A stretch of 64,000 bases of DNA from Salinispora pacifica CNR114 (GTDB taxonomy: Bacteria > Actinomycetota > Actinomycetes > Mycobacteriales > Micromonosporaceae): positions 1 to 64,000 of the forward strand of contig NZ_AZWO01000012.1 of assembly GCF_000514775.1 (NCBI RefSeq), read 5' to 3'. Position numbers and translations under genes: made by a program. A model generated the notes under the pieces. The model ran no database searches, had not been told where the DNA came from, and was given only the letters and a program-made list of their open reading frames with translations. Of this stretch, positions 10,980 to 20,183 are shown piece by piece; position 1 is the stretch's first letter; each line of letters starts with the position of its first letter.

Positions 10980-11137
10980 GGCCGGCTCCCACCCGCGTGG
11001 TGGTCACGTAGGCAGCGCTTGAGGTCACCACACCGGGGGCACCAACTACCCGAACGGCTCTTGGTCACCAGACCCAGGACCGCCCCGACGGCGAGCCCAA
11101 CGACCACGGCAATAGCAACGACAACTACCGATGCCAT
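10973..11137 (-). CDS. 54-residue membrane-anchored zinc-ribbon-like small protein
   Basis: Read directly from the complementary strand: residues 2-25 form one hydrophobic membrane helix rich in Val/Ala/Gly, followed by a basic cytosolic tail with WCPRCGDLKRC and a DHH. GAGAGG lies upstream of the ATG at 11137. Its stop overlaps the start of the next gene and it follows the 11180-11575 gene by 42 bp, so the three form a micro-operon. Too short for standard gene calling but supported by spacing, RBS and coupling. Confidence 0.6.
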   Translation of the reverse strand: MASVVVVAIAVVVGLAVGAVLGLVTKSRSGSWCPRCGDLKRCLRDHHAGGSRPW

Positions 11138-11179
11138 CTCAGTCTCGCCTCTCGGCAGTGCGGGCGGGCCGGTGCACGG

Positions 11180-11575
11180 TCACCAGCGGCCTCCATTGGC
11201 TCGCCACTGCTGCGCCGGGGTAAGCCAACCGACGCGGCCTACCTGAGGGCTGGCGACGGTGGGCTGGGTCATCCACGCCGGCAGATTGACCGGCCTACCG
11301 TGCTGCACTGTCACGGGGTACGGGACGTCGTTCCTCTGCTGCGGTGCGTTCGCGGGAGGCGACGAGTTCTTCCGCTGGCGGCGGAATCGCCAGCGAACCA
11401 CAGTCCACTTCCCTCTTGGACCGGACATAACTCCGGGAATGTGATGTGTCGCATTTGCTCCTGAGACGCCATCTCGGTTGCGCCGCGAGCGGTACACGGT
11501 CAGAGCTAAGAACAGCAGCACGATGTCCCCCTTGGGCGAAGGTTCAACCAGTCGGTACTCGTCGATGCATCTCAT
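11180..11575 (-). CDS. Conserved hypothetical protein, first gene of micro-operon
   Basis: A product of about 131 residues with a possible membrane segment (IVLLFLALTVYR) near residue 20, a basic middle, and a C-terminus ending WLTPAQQWRANGGRW, a tail that I associate with small proteins encoded beside XRE regulators in Micromonosporaceae. I use the ATG at 11575; an alternative ATG at 11614 exists and neither has a strong RBS. Divergent from the XRE regulator across about 185 bp. Function unknown. Confidence 0.5.
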   Translation of the reverse strand: MRCIDEYRLVEPSPKGDIVLLFLALTVYRSRRNRDGVSGANATHHIPGVMSGPRGKWTVVRWRFRRQRKNSSPPANAPQQRNDVPYPVTVQHGRPVNLPAWMTQPTVASPQVGRVGWLTPAQQWRANGGRW

Positions 11576-11710
11576 TACACTTTGAGCGCGCCCAAAAGAC
11601 AACCACTCAAGCATGCCAGTGTCGGAAGAGTGTCACTTGACTAAAGATCACTCATCTAGGCGTGTCCGAATTGGCATCGCTAGGCTTCAGCAAGACAAGG
11701 CAAGCATGTT

Positions 11711-11746
11711 CTAATTGAGTGAGACACGCGTCCAACTAATTGAGTG
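11711..11746. promoter_or_regulatory. Direct repeat CTAATTGAGTG x2, possible XRE operator
   Basis: CTAATTGAGTG occurs at 11711-11721 and again at 11736-11746, 25 bp apart, directly in front of the XRE-family regulator. The spacing of about two and a half helical turns does not place both copies on the same face, so cooperative binding is uncertain. The AT-rich stretch stands out from the GC-rich surroundings. Confidence 0.4.
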
Positions 11747-11760
11747 GGAGGTGGTCACGG

Positions 11761-12666
11761 GTGGTGGCAGACATGGTCGGCTCCGCCCTGGTGCGCCGGT
11801 CCATCGGTCGCCGGCTGGGAATCCTGCGCCGGGCGGCGAACCTGACCCAGGAACAAGCGGCCGAACACCTCCAGAAGGGGCGCGCAACCATCGCCCGGAT
11901 GGAGGACGGCACCGAGGGCGTCAGGTTCCGGGACATCGACGTGAAGGCGATGTGTGAGCTATACGGTGCCGAACAGGCCGATCTGGATCTTCTCCTGGCG
12001 TTGACGGCTGAAACACGCAACGGCCGGAAGAAGAGCTGGTGGCACGACTACACGGAGACGGAGCTACCTCAGTTCTTCGGGTTGTACGTGTCCCTGGAGG
12101 ACAGCGCGGAAACGATCCGACAGTACGAGGTCGAGTTGATCCCTGGCCTGCTGCAAACGCGGGCCTACGCAGAGCAGGTACACCAGGTGCCGAAGGGCTA
12201 CGTCGATCAAGCGGAGCGGGATCGCCGGGTGACCGTCAGACTGGCGCGGCAGTCTCTGCTGTCCCGACCGCGTGCGCCGCACCTGAGCGTGATTCTCAAC
12301 GAGGCAGTGTTGCATCGGCTGGTTGGTGGAGCTGATGTGATGGCCGAGCAGTTCAAGTACCTGCTCGACGTCACCCAGCGCGGCAACATATCCGTGCGGG
12401 TCCTGCCCTTCGCCGCCGGTGTCCACGGCGGCATGGCGGCGAGCACGCCGTTCTCACTGCTGGACTTCCCAGCCGATCCGGTAGGCGAGGTGCTGGAGCC
12501 TCCGCTGGCCTATGTCGACACGTTAACCGGTGCCCTGTACCTCAACAAGCCCGACGAGTCCAGCGCATACCGGCTGGTCTGGGAAGACCTCGACGACCGA
12601 GCAATCGACGAGGCGGCATCCAAAAAGATGATCACAACTGCATTGGAGGAACTGAGCGGTGACTAA
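11761..12666 (+). CDS. XRE-family transcriptional regulator with DUF5753 domain
   Basis: A 301-residue regulator: an N-terminal helix-turn-helix (about 10-65, LGILRRAANLTQEQAAEHL) and a C-terminal DUF5753 region (about 95-285, including ETIRQYEVELIPGLLQT and VRVLPFAAGVHGGM). In streptomycetes such proteins work with a DUF397 partner (WhiJ/BldB-like pairs) and influence development and secondary metabolism. The GTG at 11761 has GGGAGG about 10 bp upstream. The stop overlaps the DUF397 start by 8 bp. Confidence 0.9.
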   Translation: MVADMVGSALVRRSIGRRLGILRRAANLTQEQAAEHLQKGRATIARMEDGTEGVRFRDIDVKAMCELYGAEQADLDLLLALTAETRNGRKKSWWHDYTETELPQFFGLYVSLEDSAETIRQYEVELIPGLLQTRAYAEQVHQVPKGYVDQAERDRRVTVRLARQSLLSRPRAPHLSVILNEAVLHRLVGGADVMAEQFKYLLDVTQRGNISVRVLPFAAGVHGGMAASTPFSLLDFPADPVGEVLEPPLAYVDTLTGALYLNKPDESSAYRLVWEDLDDRAIDEAASKKMITTALEELSGD

Positions 12667-12844
12667 CCTGACCGGCGCCCGGTGGCGCAAGAGCACGCGG
12701 AGCGGCAACGGCAACAACTGCGTGGAGGTCGCCGACAACCTTCCCGGCATCGTCGGCGTCCGTGACAGCAAGGACCCAACCGGACCAGCCCTGGTGTTCG
12801 GTCCGGAGGCGTGGCAGGCGTTCGTACAGCACGCCCGGCGCTGA
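12659..12844 (+). CDS. DUF397 domain protein, partner of the XRE regulator
   Basis: A 61-residue DUF397 protein: the family hallmarks WRKSTRSGNGNNCVEVA and VRDSKDPTGPALVFGPEAWQAFV are complete. It overlaps the regulator gene, so both are co-translated. In characterised streptomycete systems the DUF397 protein binds and modulates its cognate XRE protein. The 10-bp hairpin at 12861-12884 ends the transcript. Confidence 0.92.
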   Translation: MTNLTGARWRKSTRSGNGNNCVEVADNLPGIVGVRDSKDPTGPALVFGPEAWQAFVQHARR

Positions 12845-12860
12845 CAAGCAAGAAACCTAA

Positions 12861-12884
12861 GCCCCCGGTGTTGGCACCGGGGGC
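12861..12884. terminator. Bidirectional hairpin terminator
   Basis: GCCCCCGGTG, loop TTGG, CACCGGGGGC: a perfect 10-bp stem between the DUF397 gene and the convergent MFS gene. No T-tract, as is common in high-GC actinobacteria. Confidence 0.8.
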
Positions 12885-12910
12885 CACCCGGTACCGGCAG
12901 CCCGCCACGG

Positions 12911-14536
12911 CTAGTTGGCCGGGCTGGCCGCCGGCTGTGGCGTCGGCGCCGGCTCCGCCGCCTCGGGGCGGTCCCGGGGCAGTCGGGCGCAGGCGATCAG
13001 CCCGATGAGCAGGAAGCCGGCGGCGGTGAAGGCGGCGTACCGGGTGGCGTCGGCGAAGGCGGCCTTCGCCTCCTCGGCGATCGGCGCGGTGCGGGGGTCG
13101 GCGGCGAGCCCGGCGATCGCCGCTCCGCCACTCTCCCGGACCTCGGTCACCACCTGTTCCCGCTGGGTGGAATCGAGCTCGGGGCGATCAGCGAGCCGCG
13201 CCCCGAGCAGCCCGCTGAGCCCGGCGAAGAGGACCGTGCCGAGCACGGCGATGCCGAGGGCGGAGCCGACCTGCCGCGCGGTGCTCTGCACCCCGGACCC
13301 CTGGCCGCTGCGCCGGACCGGCACCTCTCGCAGCGACACCCCGGTGAGCTGGGCGGTGGCCAGACCGACGCCGACGCCGTAGACGAAGAGCAGGCCGAGC
13401 GGAGCCCACCAGCGGGTGTCGGGGGCGACCACGAGGCCGAGTCCGGCGATGCCGGCGATCTCCGCGGCTACGCCGAGTTGCACCACCCGGGTGGTGCCCC
13501 ACCGTTTGACGAGAAGCGCTCCGAGCGCACTGGAGAGGAAGCTCCCGACGGCGAGGGGCAGCAGCGCCAGGCCGGTGTGGAAGGCGCTGTAGCCGAGCAC
13601 GTTCTGATACCAGAGCGGGAGCGCGAAGAGGAGACCGAACTCGCCCAGGCTGACGATCGCGGCGGCGGTGACGCCGGTCCGGAAGGAGCCGATCCGAAAC
13701 AGCGACAGGTCGATCAGCGCCGGCCGACCGACCCGGTTACGGCGCACCTGGTGGGTGACCAGAAGGGCGAGGGCGGCCAGGCCGGTCAGCCCGACGACCG
13801 GCACCGGTGAGATCACGGCGGGCCAGTCCAGGCCGAGGATTTTGACCGGCTTCGCCAACCCCCACCAGCCGTACGTGCGCCCCTCGATGAGGGCGAAGAC
13901 GACGCCGGTCATGCCGAGCACCGACAGCAGCGCCCCAATCAGGTCGATGCCGCGCTCGACCCGGTCGTCGCGGGATTCGGGGACCAGCGCGAGCGTGGCG
14001 GTGACGACCAGCAGGCCGATCGGCAGGTTGATGCCGAAGGCCCACCGCCAGGAGAGCTCGGTGGTGAGCCAGCCGCCGAGCAGCGGGCCGAGCGCGGCGG
14101 CCCCGCCGATGGTGGAGCCCCAGACCGCGAAGGCGATCGCCCGCTCTCGGCCGGCGAAGTTCGCGTTCAGCAGGGACAGTGAGGTGGGCAGCATCATCGC
14201 GCCGCCGAGCCCTTGGAGCACCCGCGCCCCGATCAGCTCCGCACCGGAGCCGGCGGACGCGGCGAGCAGGCTTGCGACGACGAAGACCAGCACGCCGACG
14301 ACGAACATCCGGCGGCGGCCGGCACGGTCAGCGAAGCGGCCGGCGACCAGGAGCAGGGCGGCGAAGACGAGGGTGTACGCCTCCTGGACCCACTGCGCCC
14401 CGGCGGAGCTGACACCGAGGTCGGCGATGATCGCCGGGACGGCGACGTTGACGATCGTTACGTCGACGATGATCGTGGCGACTCCGAGGCTGATGGCGAG
14501 CAGCCCCCACCAGCGGCCACGTCCCTGCTTCGGCAT
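12911..14536 (-). CDS. MFS multidrug efflux transporter, DHA2 (EmrB/QacA) family
   Basis: A 541-residue drug:H+ antiporter with the 14-helix layout of the DHA2 group. Helix 1 carries DVTIVNVAVPAI and the motif A-like loop GRFADRAGRRRMF follows helix 2; motif C-like GPLLGGWL is in helix 5. A periplasmic loop precedes the last helix, and the tail is Pro/Ala-rich. It should expel hydrophobic or cationic compounds. The divergent MarR gene 52 bp away, with palindromes between, is the obvious regulator. Confidence 0.93.
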   Translation of the reverse strand: MPKQGRGRWWGLLAISLGVATIIVDVTIVNVAVPAIIADLGVSSAGAQWVQEAYTLVFAALLLVAGRFADRAGRRRMFVVGVLVFVVASLLAASAGSGAELIGARVLQGLGGAMMLPTSLSLLNANFAGRERAIAFAVWGSTIGGAAALGPLLGGWLTTELSWRWAFGINLPIGLLVVTATLALVPESRDDRVERGIDLIGALLSVLGMTGVVFALIEGRTYGWWGLAKPVKILGLDWPAVISPVPVVGLTGLAALALLVTHQVRRNRVGRPALIDLSLFRIGSFRTGVTAAAIVSLGEFGLLFALPLWYQNVLGYSAFHTGLALLPLAVGSFLSSALGALLVKRWGTTRVVQLGVAAEIAGIAGLGLVVAPDTRWWAPLGLLFVYGVGVGLATAQLTGVSLREVPVRRSGQGSGVQSTARQVGSALGIAVLGTVLFAGLSGLLGARLADRPELDSTQREQVVTEVRESGGAAIAGLAADPRTAPIAEEAKAAFADATRYAAFTAAGFLLIGLIACARLPRDRPEAAEPAPTPQPAASPAN

Positions 14537-14549
14537 ACTCGCTCCGATC

Positions 14550-14578
14550 GCTAGTTTATCTAGCTACCTGAGCTGCTA
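14550..14578. promoter_or_regulatory. Palindromic operator region between MFS and MarR
   Basis: GCTAGTTTATCTAGC (14550-14564) is a perfect 5+5 inverted repeat with a 5-nt AT centre; an overlapping imperfect one, TAGC...GCTA, spans 14561-14578. The whole 52-bp divergent gap is built from CTAG/AGCT words, fitting a MarR dimer site overlapping both promoters. Confidence 0.6.
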
Positions 14579-14588
14579 GCTTCGTCCC

Positions 14589-15146
14589 GTGGACAGCGCC
14601 GCGTCAACCACCCCCGGCTCGCGTCGCGGGCCATACAGCGAAGCGCCCTCGACCAGCCGAACCGCCCGGGCGTTGCGCGAGGTGATCCGGGCTGCCAGCG
14701 ACACCCGGGGGGCGCTGGCCCGCCGGCTCGGGATCGGGGTCACCGACGCCGCCGCCATCGACCACCTCGCCGCCAGCCCGGACCCGCTCGGCCCGGTGGA
14801 GTTGGGCAACCGCCTCGGCATCCGGTCCGCCTCGGCCACCGTGCTGGTGGATCGGCTGGTCCGAGCCGGCCACCTGGCGCGTACGCCGCATCCGCAGGAT
14901 CGCCGCCGGGTGGCGCTGCAGGTCACCGACGAGGGGTACGACGAGGTGTCGGCGGCACTACAGCCGATGCTGGCCGGCATCGAACAGGCGGTCGACCGGC
15001 TCACGCCGGAGCAGGCAGCCGCTACCGCCACCTTCCTGCTGCAGGTGGCCGAGGTTATGCGGGAGTACGTGGTGACCGCGCCGGCGGAGCCGCCCGACCT
15101 CGTACGTCACCGTCAGACACGCGGGATCCGAACAGCCGACGAATGA
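14589..15146 (+). CDS. MarR-family transcriptional regulator
   Basis: A 185-residue winged-helix protein. The recognition region LGNRLGIRSASATVLVDRLVRAGHLARTPHPQDRRRVALQVTDEG (about 78-120) is diagnostic of MarR, including the DxRxxxxxLT-like wing. It is divergent from the MFS pump and probably represses it until a ligand binds. Its last 92 bp overlap, on the opposite strand, the 3' end of the TetR gene. Confidence 0.9.
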   Translation: MDSAASTTPGSRRGPYSEAPSTSRTARALREVIRAASDTRGALARRLGIGVTDAAAIDHLAASPDPLGPVELGNRLGIRSASATVLVDRLVRAGHLARTPHPQDRRRVALQVTDEGYDEVSAALQPMLAGIEQAVDRLTPEQAAATATFLLQVAEVMREYVVTAPAEPPDLVRHRQTRGIRTADE

Positions 15147-15684
15147 CGGCGCGAGCGGCCTCCCGCGGATCGTCCCCCGCCTCGTCCGGCAGGGCGCCCG
15201 CATTCCACAGGGTGGCGAAGCCATGCACGATGGACCAGGCGGCGAGCGCGTCCCCGGCGGCGCCACCCGCCGCGCCCGGCCCCGGTGGCAGGTCAGCCAC
15301 CGCCGAGCGCAGGACCGCACGCGATCGTCCTCGGGCCGCCACCACCTCCGGCGCGTCGACGCGGTAGAGGTCGGGGCGGTACATCACCTCGAAGTGCGCC
15401 CGACGCCGGACGGCGAAGTCCACGTAGGCCACCCCCATCTCGAGCAGGCTGTCGCCGGTCTGCAGCGCCGCGGCGAGCAGGTCGAAGCCCTCGACCGCGA
15501 GCGCGGTGAGCAACCCCGGCTTGTCGCCGAAGTGATGGGCGGGCGCCGCATGCGACACGCCGGCTCGGCGGGCGAGGTCGCGCAGGCTCAGGGCGGCGGG
15601 CCCGGACTCCTCGATCGCCACCGCGGCGGCGGCGAGCAGGACCCGCCGAAGATCGCCGTGATGGTAGCCACGTACACCGGTCAT
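15055..15684 (-). CDS. TetR-family transcriptional regulator
   Basis: A 209-residue regulator with the N-terminal HTH (GYHHGDLRRVLLAAAAVAIEE then SLRDLARRAGVSHAAPAHHFGDKPGLLTAL, residues about 8-55) and a C-terminal ligand domain of the WHG type. I use the ATG at 15684 (TGVRGYHHGDL is typical). Two matching operators lie immediately upstream, in front of the divergent DoxX-like gene. Its 3' end overlaps the convergent MarR gene. Confidence 0.92.
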   Translation of the reverse strand: MTGVRGYHHGDLRRVLLAAAAVAIEESGPAALSLRDLARRAGVSHAAPAHHFGDKPGLLTALAVEGFDLLAAALQTGDSLLEMGVAYVDFAVRRRAHFEVMYRPDLYRVDAPEVVAARGRSRAVLRSAVADLPPGPGAAGGAAGDALAAWSIVHGFATLWNAGALPDEAGDDPREAARAVIRRLFGSRVSDGDVRGRAAPPARSPRTPA

Positions 15685-15695
15685 CCCGGAAGCAT

Positions 15696-15714
15696 ATCTT
15701 GCCGTTGACAAGAT
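15696..15714. promoter_or_regulatory. TetR operator copy 1
   Basis: ATCTTG-N7-CAAGAT, a perfect 6+6 inverted repeat 11 bp upstream of the TetR start. It overlaps TTGACA (15706-15711), a good -35 element reading toward the DoxX-like gene. Confidence 0.75.
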
Positions 15715-15729
15715 GTGCCGACGGAGGCA

Positions 15730-15748
15730 GTCTTGGCACCGACAAGAT
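15730..15748. promoter_or_regulatory. TetR operator copy 2
   Basis: GTCTTG-N7-CAAGAT, the same motif as copy 1 with one outer mismatch and the same 7-bp spacer, 34 bp downstream centre to centre, 16 bp before the DoxX-like start codon. Two copies in one 80-bp gap strongly suggest autoregulation plus control of the divergent gene. Confidence 0.75.
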
Positions 15749-15764
15749 CGGCTTGGAGGTTCCG

Positions 15765-16211
15765 ATGGTTCCACTGATCACACTGGTGGCCGGCACCGGG
15801 TTGGCCCGGCTGGCCGGCCTGGCCGGCGTGGGTGCGCTCGACGGCTGGCACCCCGCTCTGCGGGTGGGGCTCGCCCTGATGCTCACGGTCACCGGCCTGG
15901 CGCACTTCAGCCCACGACGCCGGGCCGACCTCGTCGCGCTGGTGCCACCACGACTCCCCCACCCCAGGATCCTGGTCACCCTCACCGGGATGCTGGAGCT
16001 ACTCGGCGCGGCGGCGCTCCTGGCTCCTCCCACCGCTCGGTGGGCCGCCGCCGGGCTGGCCGTCCTGATGCTGGCGATGTTCCCGGCGAACGTGTCCGGG
16101 GCACGACGCAAGCTCACCCTGGCCGGCCGTCCCGTCACCCCGCTGGCCGCCCGTACCGCCATGCAGGGAATCTTCGTCGCCACCGCCGTCGCCATTTCGG
16201 TTGGCACCTGA
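15765..16211 (+). CDS. DoxX-like small integral membrane protein
   Basis: A 148-residue four-helix membrane protein resembling the DoxX/DoxD superfamily (ALMLTVTGLAHF, then LELLGAAALLAPPTARWAAAGLAVLMLAMFPANV). Members act in membrane redox or sulfur/quinone-linked stress; the exact role here is unknown. GGAGG sits 5-9 bp before the ATG at 15765. It is divergent from the TetR gene and probably its target. Confidence 0.75.
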   Translation: MVPLITLVAGTGLARLAGLAGVGALDGWHPALRVGLALMLTVTGLAHFSPRRRADLVALVPPRLPHPRILVTLTGMLELLGAAALLAPPTARWAAAGLAVLMLAMFPANVSGARRKLTLAGRPVTPLAARTAMQGIFVATAVAISVGT

Positions 16212-16326
16212 CGATCCGGCCACTAACCTGCCCGGGTGAACCTAGCCCCCCGCCAGGACACACCACTCGGGCGCTGGTCATCCTGACCGCCCGGGCCGAC
16301 CCAGGCGAGCCCCACGGAGAGCCGGC

Positions 16327-18060
16327 GTGCTGATCCAACTGCTCCGCACCTACCTACGCCCCTACCACCGCCCGCTGGCGGCCGTGGTCGCCCTCCAGTT
16401 CGTCGGCACCATCGCCTCGCTGTACCTGCCGAGCCTCAACGCCGACATCATCGACCTTGGGGTGGCCCGCGGCGACACCGGCTTCATCCTCCGCACCGGG
16501 GCCTGGATGCTCGTCGTCAGCCTGGTACAGATCGTCTGCTCGATCGCCGCCGTCTACCTCGGCGCCCGCACCGCGATGGCGTACGGCCGGGATGTCCGGG
16601 CGGCGCTCTTCGCCCACGTCAACACCTTCTCCGCGCGGGAGGTCGCCCACTTCGGCGCACCATCGCTGATCACTCGCAACACCAACGACGTGCAGCAGGT
16701 GCAGATGCTGGTGCTGATGAGCTGCACGATGCTGGTCGCCGCGCCGATCATGAGCGTCGGCGGGGTGGTGATGGCGCTCCGCGAGGACCTCGGGCTCTCC
16801 TGGCTGCTGCTGGTCAGCGTCCCCGTCCTGGCGCTCGGCCTGGGCCAGGTGATCCGACGGATGGTGCCCGGATTCCGACTCATGCAGACCCGCATCGACA
16901 CCGTCAACCGGGTCCTCCGCGAGCAGATCACCGGCATCCGGGTGGTACGGGCGTTCGTCCGGGAACCGGACGAGACCCGGCGCTTCGCCACCGCCAACAC
17001 CGACCTGACCGCGACCGCCCTGCAGACCGGCCGACTGGCAGCACTGATCTTCCCGATCGTGATGCTGGTCCTCAACGTCTCCAGCGTCGCGGTGCTCTGG
17101 TTCGGTGCCGGACGGGTCGACGCCGGCGCCATCGAGGTCGGCTCCCTCACCGCCTTCCTCCAGTACCTGATGCAGATCCTGATGGCGGTCATGATGGCCA
17201 CCTTCATGCTGATGATGGTGCCGAGAGCGGCGGTCTGCGCGGAGCGGGTCAGCGAGGTGCTGGCGACCGAAACCTCGGTCACGCCCCCACCGGAGCCGGT
17301 CACCACACCGCCGGGCCGAGCCGAGGTGGAGCTACACAAGGTGCGATTCCAGTACCCGGGTGCGGCCGAGCCGGTGCTGCGGGACGTGTCGTTCCGGGTG
17401 ACCCCGGGCACGACCACCGCGATCATCGGCAGCACCGGCGCCGGCAAGAGCACCCTGCTCGCCCTGATCCCACGACTGATCGACGCCACCTCCGGCGCGG
17501 TGCTGGTGGACGGGGTCAACGTCCGGGATCTCGCGCCGGAGGCACTGTGGCAGCGGATCGGCCTGGTGCCCCAGCGCCCGTACCTGTTCACCGGCACGAT
17601 CGCCACCAACCTGCGACACGGCAACCCAAACGCCACCGAGGCCGAACTGTGGGCGGCGCTGGAGGTGGCGCAGGCCCACGACTTCGTCGCGGCGCTGCCG
17701 GACGGGCTGGACGCACCGGTAGCGCAGGGGGGCACCAACCTCTCCGGCGGGCAGCGGCAGCGGCTGGCCATCGCCCGGGCGCTGGTCCGCCGACCAGAGA
17801 TCTACCTCTTCGACGACTCCTTCTCCGCTCTTGACCTCGGCACCGACGCACGGCTGCGGGCGGCGCTGCGCCCGGTCACCGCCGACGCGGCGGTGGTGGT
17901 CGTGGCGCAGCGGGTCGCCACCGTGGCAGACGCCGACCAGATCGTGGTGCTGGAGGACGGGGGTGTCGTGGGGATCGGCCGGCACGCCGAGTTACTGACG
18001 AACTGCCCCACGTACGCGGAGATCGTCGCATCTCAGCAGAGCACGGGGGTGACGGCGTGA
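16327..18060 (+). CDS. Heterodimeric ABC exporter subunit A (TMD-NBD)
   Basis: A 577-residue half transporter: six membrane helices (about 1-310) followed by a nucleotide-binding domain with Walker [13 protein letters not shown]-loop, canonical LSGGQ and Walker [11 protein letters not shown]. The catalytic glutamate after Walker B is replaced by aspartate, the hallmark of the degenerate site in heterodimeric exporters (TM287/288, BmrCD types). It needs the second subunit encoded immediately downstream (GTGA overlap). Substrates of this class are drugs, lipids or peptides. GTG start with GGAG upstream. Confidence 0.93.
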   Translation: MLIQLLRTYLRPYHRPLAAVVALQFVGTIASLYLPSLNADIIDLGVARGDTGFILRTGAWMLVVSLVQIVCSIAAVYLGARTAMAYGRDVRAALFAHVNTFSAREVAHFGAPSLITRNTNDVQQVQMLVLMSCTMLVAAPIMSVGGVVMALREDLGLSWLLLVSVPVLALGLGQVIRRMVPGFRLMQTRIDTVNRVLREQITGIRVVRAFVREPDETRRFATANTDLTATALQTGRLAALIFPIVMLVLNVSSVAVLWFGAGRVDAGAIEVGSLTAFLQYLMQILMAVMMATFMLMMVPRAAVCAERVSEVLATETSVTPPPEPVTTPPGRAEVELHKVRFQYPGAAEPVLRDVSFRVTPGTTTAIIGSTGAGKSTLLALIPRLIDATSGAVLVDGVNVRDLAPEALWQRIGLVPQRPYLFTGTIATNLRHGNPNATEAELWAALEVAQAHDFVAALPDGLDAPVAQGGTNLSGGQRQRLAIARALVRRPEIYLFDDSFSALDLGTDARLRAALRPVTADAAVVVVAQRVATVADADQIVVLEDGGVVGIGRHAELLTNCPTYAEIVASQQSTGVTA

Positions 18061-20075
18061 GTGCTCCGGTCGTACCGAAGAAGAACCCACCCGGCGAGGA
18101 GCCCACGCCCCAGCGGCTACCAGCCGGCGGCCAACGCGGCAGCGGACCGTCCTGGCCGGGGCCGGGCATGCCCGCCGAACGGTCGATGTCCTTCGGGCCG
18201 TCGGCTCGGCGCCTCCTCGGACGGCTGCGCCCGCACCGTCTCCCCCTGATCGGGGTGATCGCCCTGACGGTGCTCGGTGTCGGCCTGAACGTGGTCGGCC
18301 CGAGAGTGCTCGGCCACGCCACCGACCTGATCTTCGCTGGGGTGTTGGGGAGACAACTCGAACCCGGCACGACGACGGAGGCCGCCGCCGCGGCGGCGCG
18401 CGCGGCGGGCAACGACAGCTTCGCCGACATCATCACCCGGATGGACGTGGTCCCCGGCGCCGGGATCGACTCGGCCGCGCTGGCCCGGGCGCTGCTGCTG
18501 GCGCTCGCCCTCTTTGCCGCGGCGTCCCTGCTCATCTGGGCGCAGGGCTGGCTGCTCACCGGGATTGTGCAGCGGACCGTGCACCGGCTACGCGAGGACG
18601 TGGCGGCCAAGCTGAACCGGCTGCCCCTGCCCTACTTCGACCGACAGCCCCGGGGTGAGCTGCTCAGCCGGGTCACCAACGACATCGACAACATCTCGGT
18701 CAGCCTGCAGCAGACCCTGAGCCAACTGCTCACCGCGCTGCTCACCGTGGTCGGGGTGCTCGCCATGATGTTCTGGATCTCGCCACTGTTGGCCCTGATC
18801 GCACTGGTGGCGGTGCCCCTGTCGGTCCTCGTCACCCAGCAGATCGCGAAGCGGTCCCAGCCGCGGTTCGTCGCCCAGTGGACGCACACCGCGGAGCTCA
18901 ACGGTCAGATCGAGGAGGCTTTCACCGGCCACGAGTTGGTCAAGGTCTTCGGCCGGCAGCGGGCTGTGCAAACCTCCTTCGCGGCCAAGAACGAGGAGCT
19001 GTTCCAGGCCAGCTTCGGGGCGCAGTTCATCTCCGGAATCATCATGCCGGCGATGATGTTCATCGGAAACCTCAGCTACGTGGCGATCGCCGTGGTCGGC
19101 GGGCTCCGGGTGGCATCGGGCACGATGACCCTCGGCGACGTGCAGGCCTTCATCCAGTACTCCCGCCAGTTCACCCAGCCGCTCACCCAGCTCGCCGCGA
19201 TGACGAACCTGCTCCAGTCCGGGGTCGCCTCCGCCGAGCGGGTCTTCGCGGTGCTCGACGCCGAGGAGCAGACTCCGGAACCGACCTCCCCGGCCCAACT
19301 GACCGCACCCCGCGGACGGGTCGCGTTCGAGCACGTCTCCTTCCGGTACACACCGGACGAGCCGTTGATCGAGGACCTGTCGCTGACCGCCGAGCCCGGC
19401 CAGACCGTGGCGATCGTCGGGCCGACCGGGGCCGGCAAGACCACCCTGGTCAACCTGGTGCTGCGCTTCTACGAGCTGAACGCGGGTCGGATCACCCTCG
19501 ACGGAGTGGACATCACCGGGCTGCGCCGGGACGACCTACGCTGTCGCATCGGCATGGTGCTCCAGGACACCTGGCTGTTCACCGGCACGATCCGGGAGAA
19601 CATCGCCTACGGCCGACCCGACGCCACCGAGGAGGAGATCCTGGCGGCGGCCCGGGCGACCTTCGTGGACCGCTTCGTACGCAGCCTGCCCGATGGCTAC
19701 GACACCGTGATCGACGAGGAGGGGAGCAACATCAGCGCCGGCGAGCGGCAGCTCATCACCATCGCCCGCGCCTTCCTCGCCGAGCCGTCACTGCTGATCC
19801 TCGACGAGGCCACCAGCTCCGTGGACACCCGGACCGAGGTGCTGCTCCAACGGGCGATGGCGGCGCTGCGCTCCGACCGCACCAGCTTCGTGATCGCACA
19901 CCGGCTCTCCACCATCCGCGACGCCGACCTGATCCTGATGATGGTGGACGGGCGCATCGTCGAACAGGGCACCCACGACGAGTTGCTCGCGGCCGACGGC
20001 CCGTACGCCGACCTGCATCGGTCCCAGTTCACCCAGGGCCGGCCGACCGAATCCGAGCCGACCTCGGCTCCGTAG
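18057..20075 (+). CDS. Heterodimeric ABC exporter subunit B (TMD-NBD)
   Basis: A 672-residue partner half transporter. A proline-rich cytosolic N-terminus of about 55 residues precedes the membrane domain, which has an extra extracytoplasmic insertion rich in Ala (about 105-140). The NBD has Walker [12 protein letters not shown], Walker [13 protein letters not shown] with the normal glutamate, but a deviant signature ISAGE. Together with the aspartate in subunit A this gives one active and one degenerate ATP site. Same transcript as subunit A. Confidence 0.93.
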   Translation: MSAPVVPKKNPPGEEPTPQRLPAGGQRGSGPSWPGPGMPAERSMSFGPSARRLLGRLRPHRLPLIGVIALTVLGVGLNVVGPRVLGHATDLIFAGVLGRQLEPGTTTEAAAAAARAAGNDSFADIITRMDVVPGAGIDSAALARALLLALALFAAASLLIWAQGWLLTGIVQRTVHRLREDVAAKLNRLPLPYFDRQPRGELLSRVTNDIDNISVSLQQTLSQLLTALLTVVGVLAMMFWISPLLALIALVAVPLSVLVTQQIAKRSQPRFVAQWTHTAELNGQIEEAFTGHELVKVFGRQRAVQTSFAAKNEELFQASFGAQFISGIIMPAMMFIGNLSYVAIAVVGGLRVASGTMTLGDVQAFIQYSRQFTQPLTQLAAMTNLLQSGVASAERVFAVLDAEEQTPEPTSPAQLTAPRGRVAFEHVSFRYTPDEPLIEDLSLTAEPGQTVAIVGPTGAGKTTLVNLVLRFYELNAGRITLDGVDITGLRRDDLRCRIGMVLQDTWLFTGTIRENIAYGRPDATEEEILAAARATFVDRFVRSLPDGYDTVIDEEGSNISAGERQLITIARAFLAEPSLLILDEATSSVDTRTEVLLQRAMAALRSDRTSFVIAHRLSTIRDADLILMMVDGRIVEQGTHDELLAADGPYADLHRSQFTQGRPTESEPTSAP

Positions 20076-20131
20076 CCGGCGAAGGGGCACCGGGGACCAC
20101 GGAAGAACGCCTACCGCACGGAAGGCGAGTC

Positions 20132-20170
20132 GACCGCCGGCAACCCGGAACACCCGGGCTTCCGGCGGTC
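20132..20170. terminator. Hairpin between convergent genes
   Basis: GACCGCCGG at 20132-20140 pairs with CCGGCGGTC at 20162-20170 and further pairing inside is possible. Lies between the ABC exporter stop and the convergent ThrRS stop, so probably serves both. Confidence 0.5.
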
Positions 20171-20183
20171 CTCGGCGTGCCGC

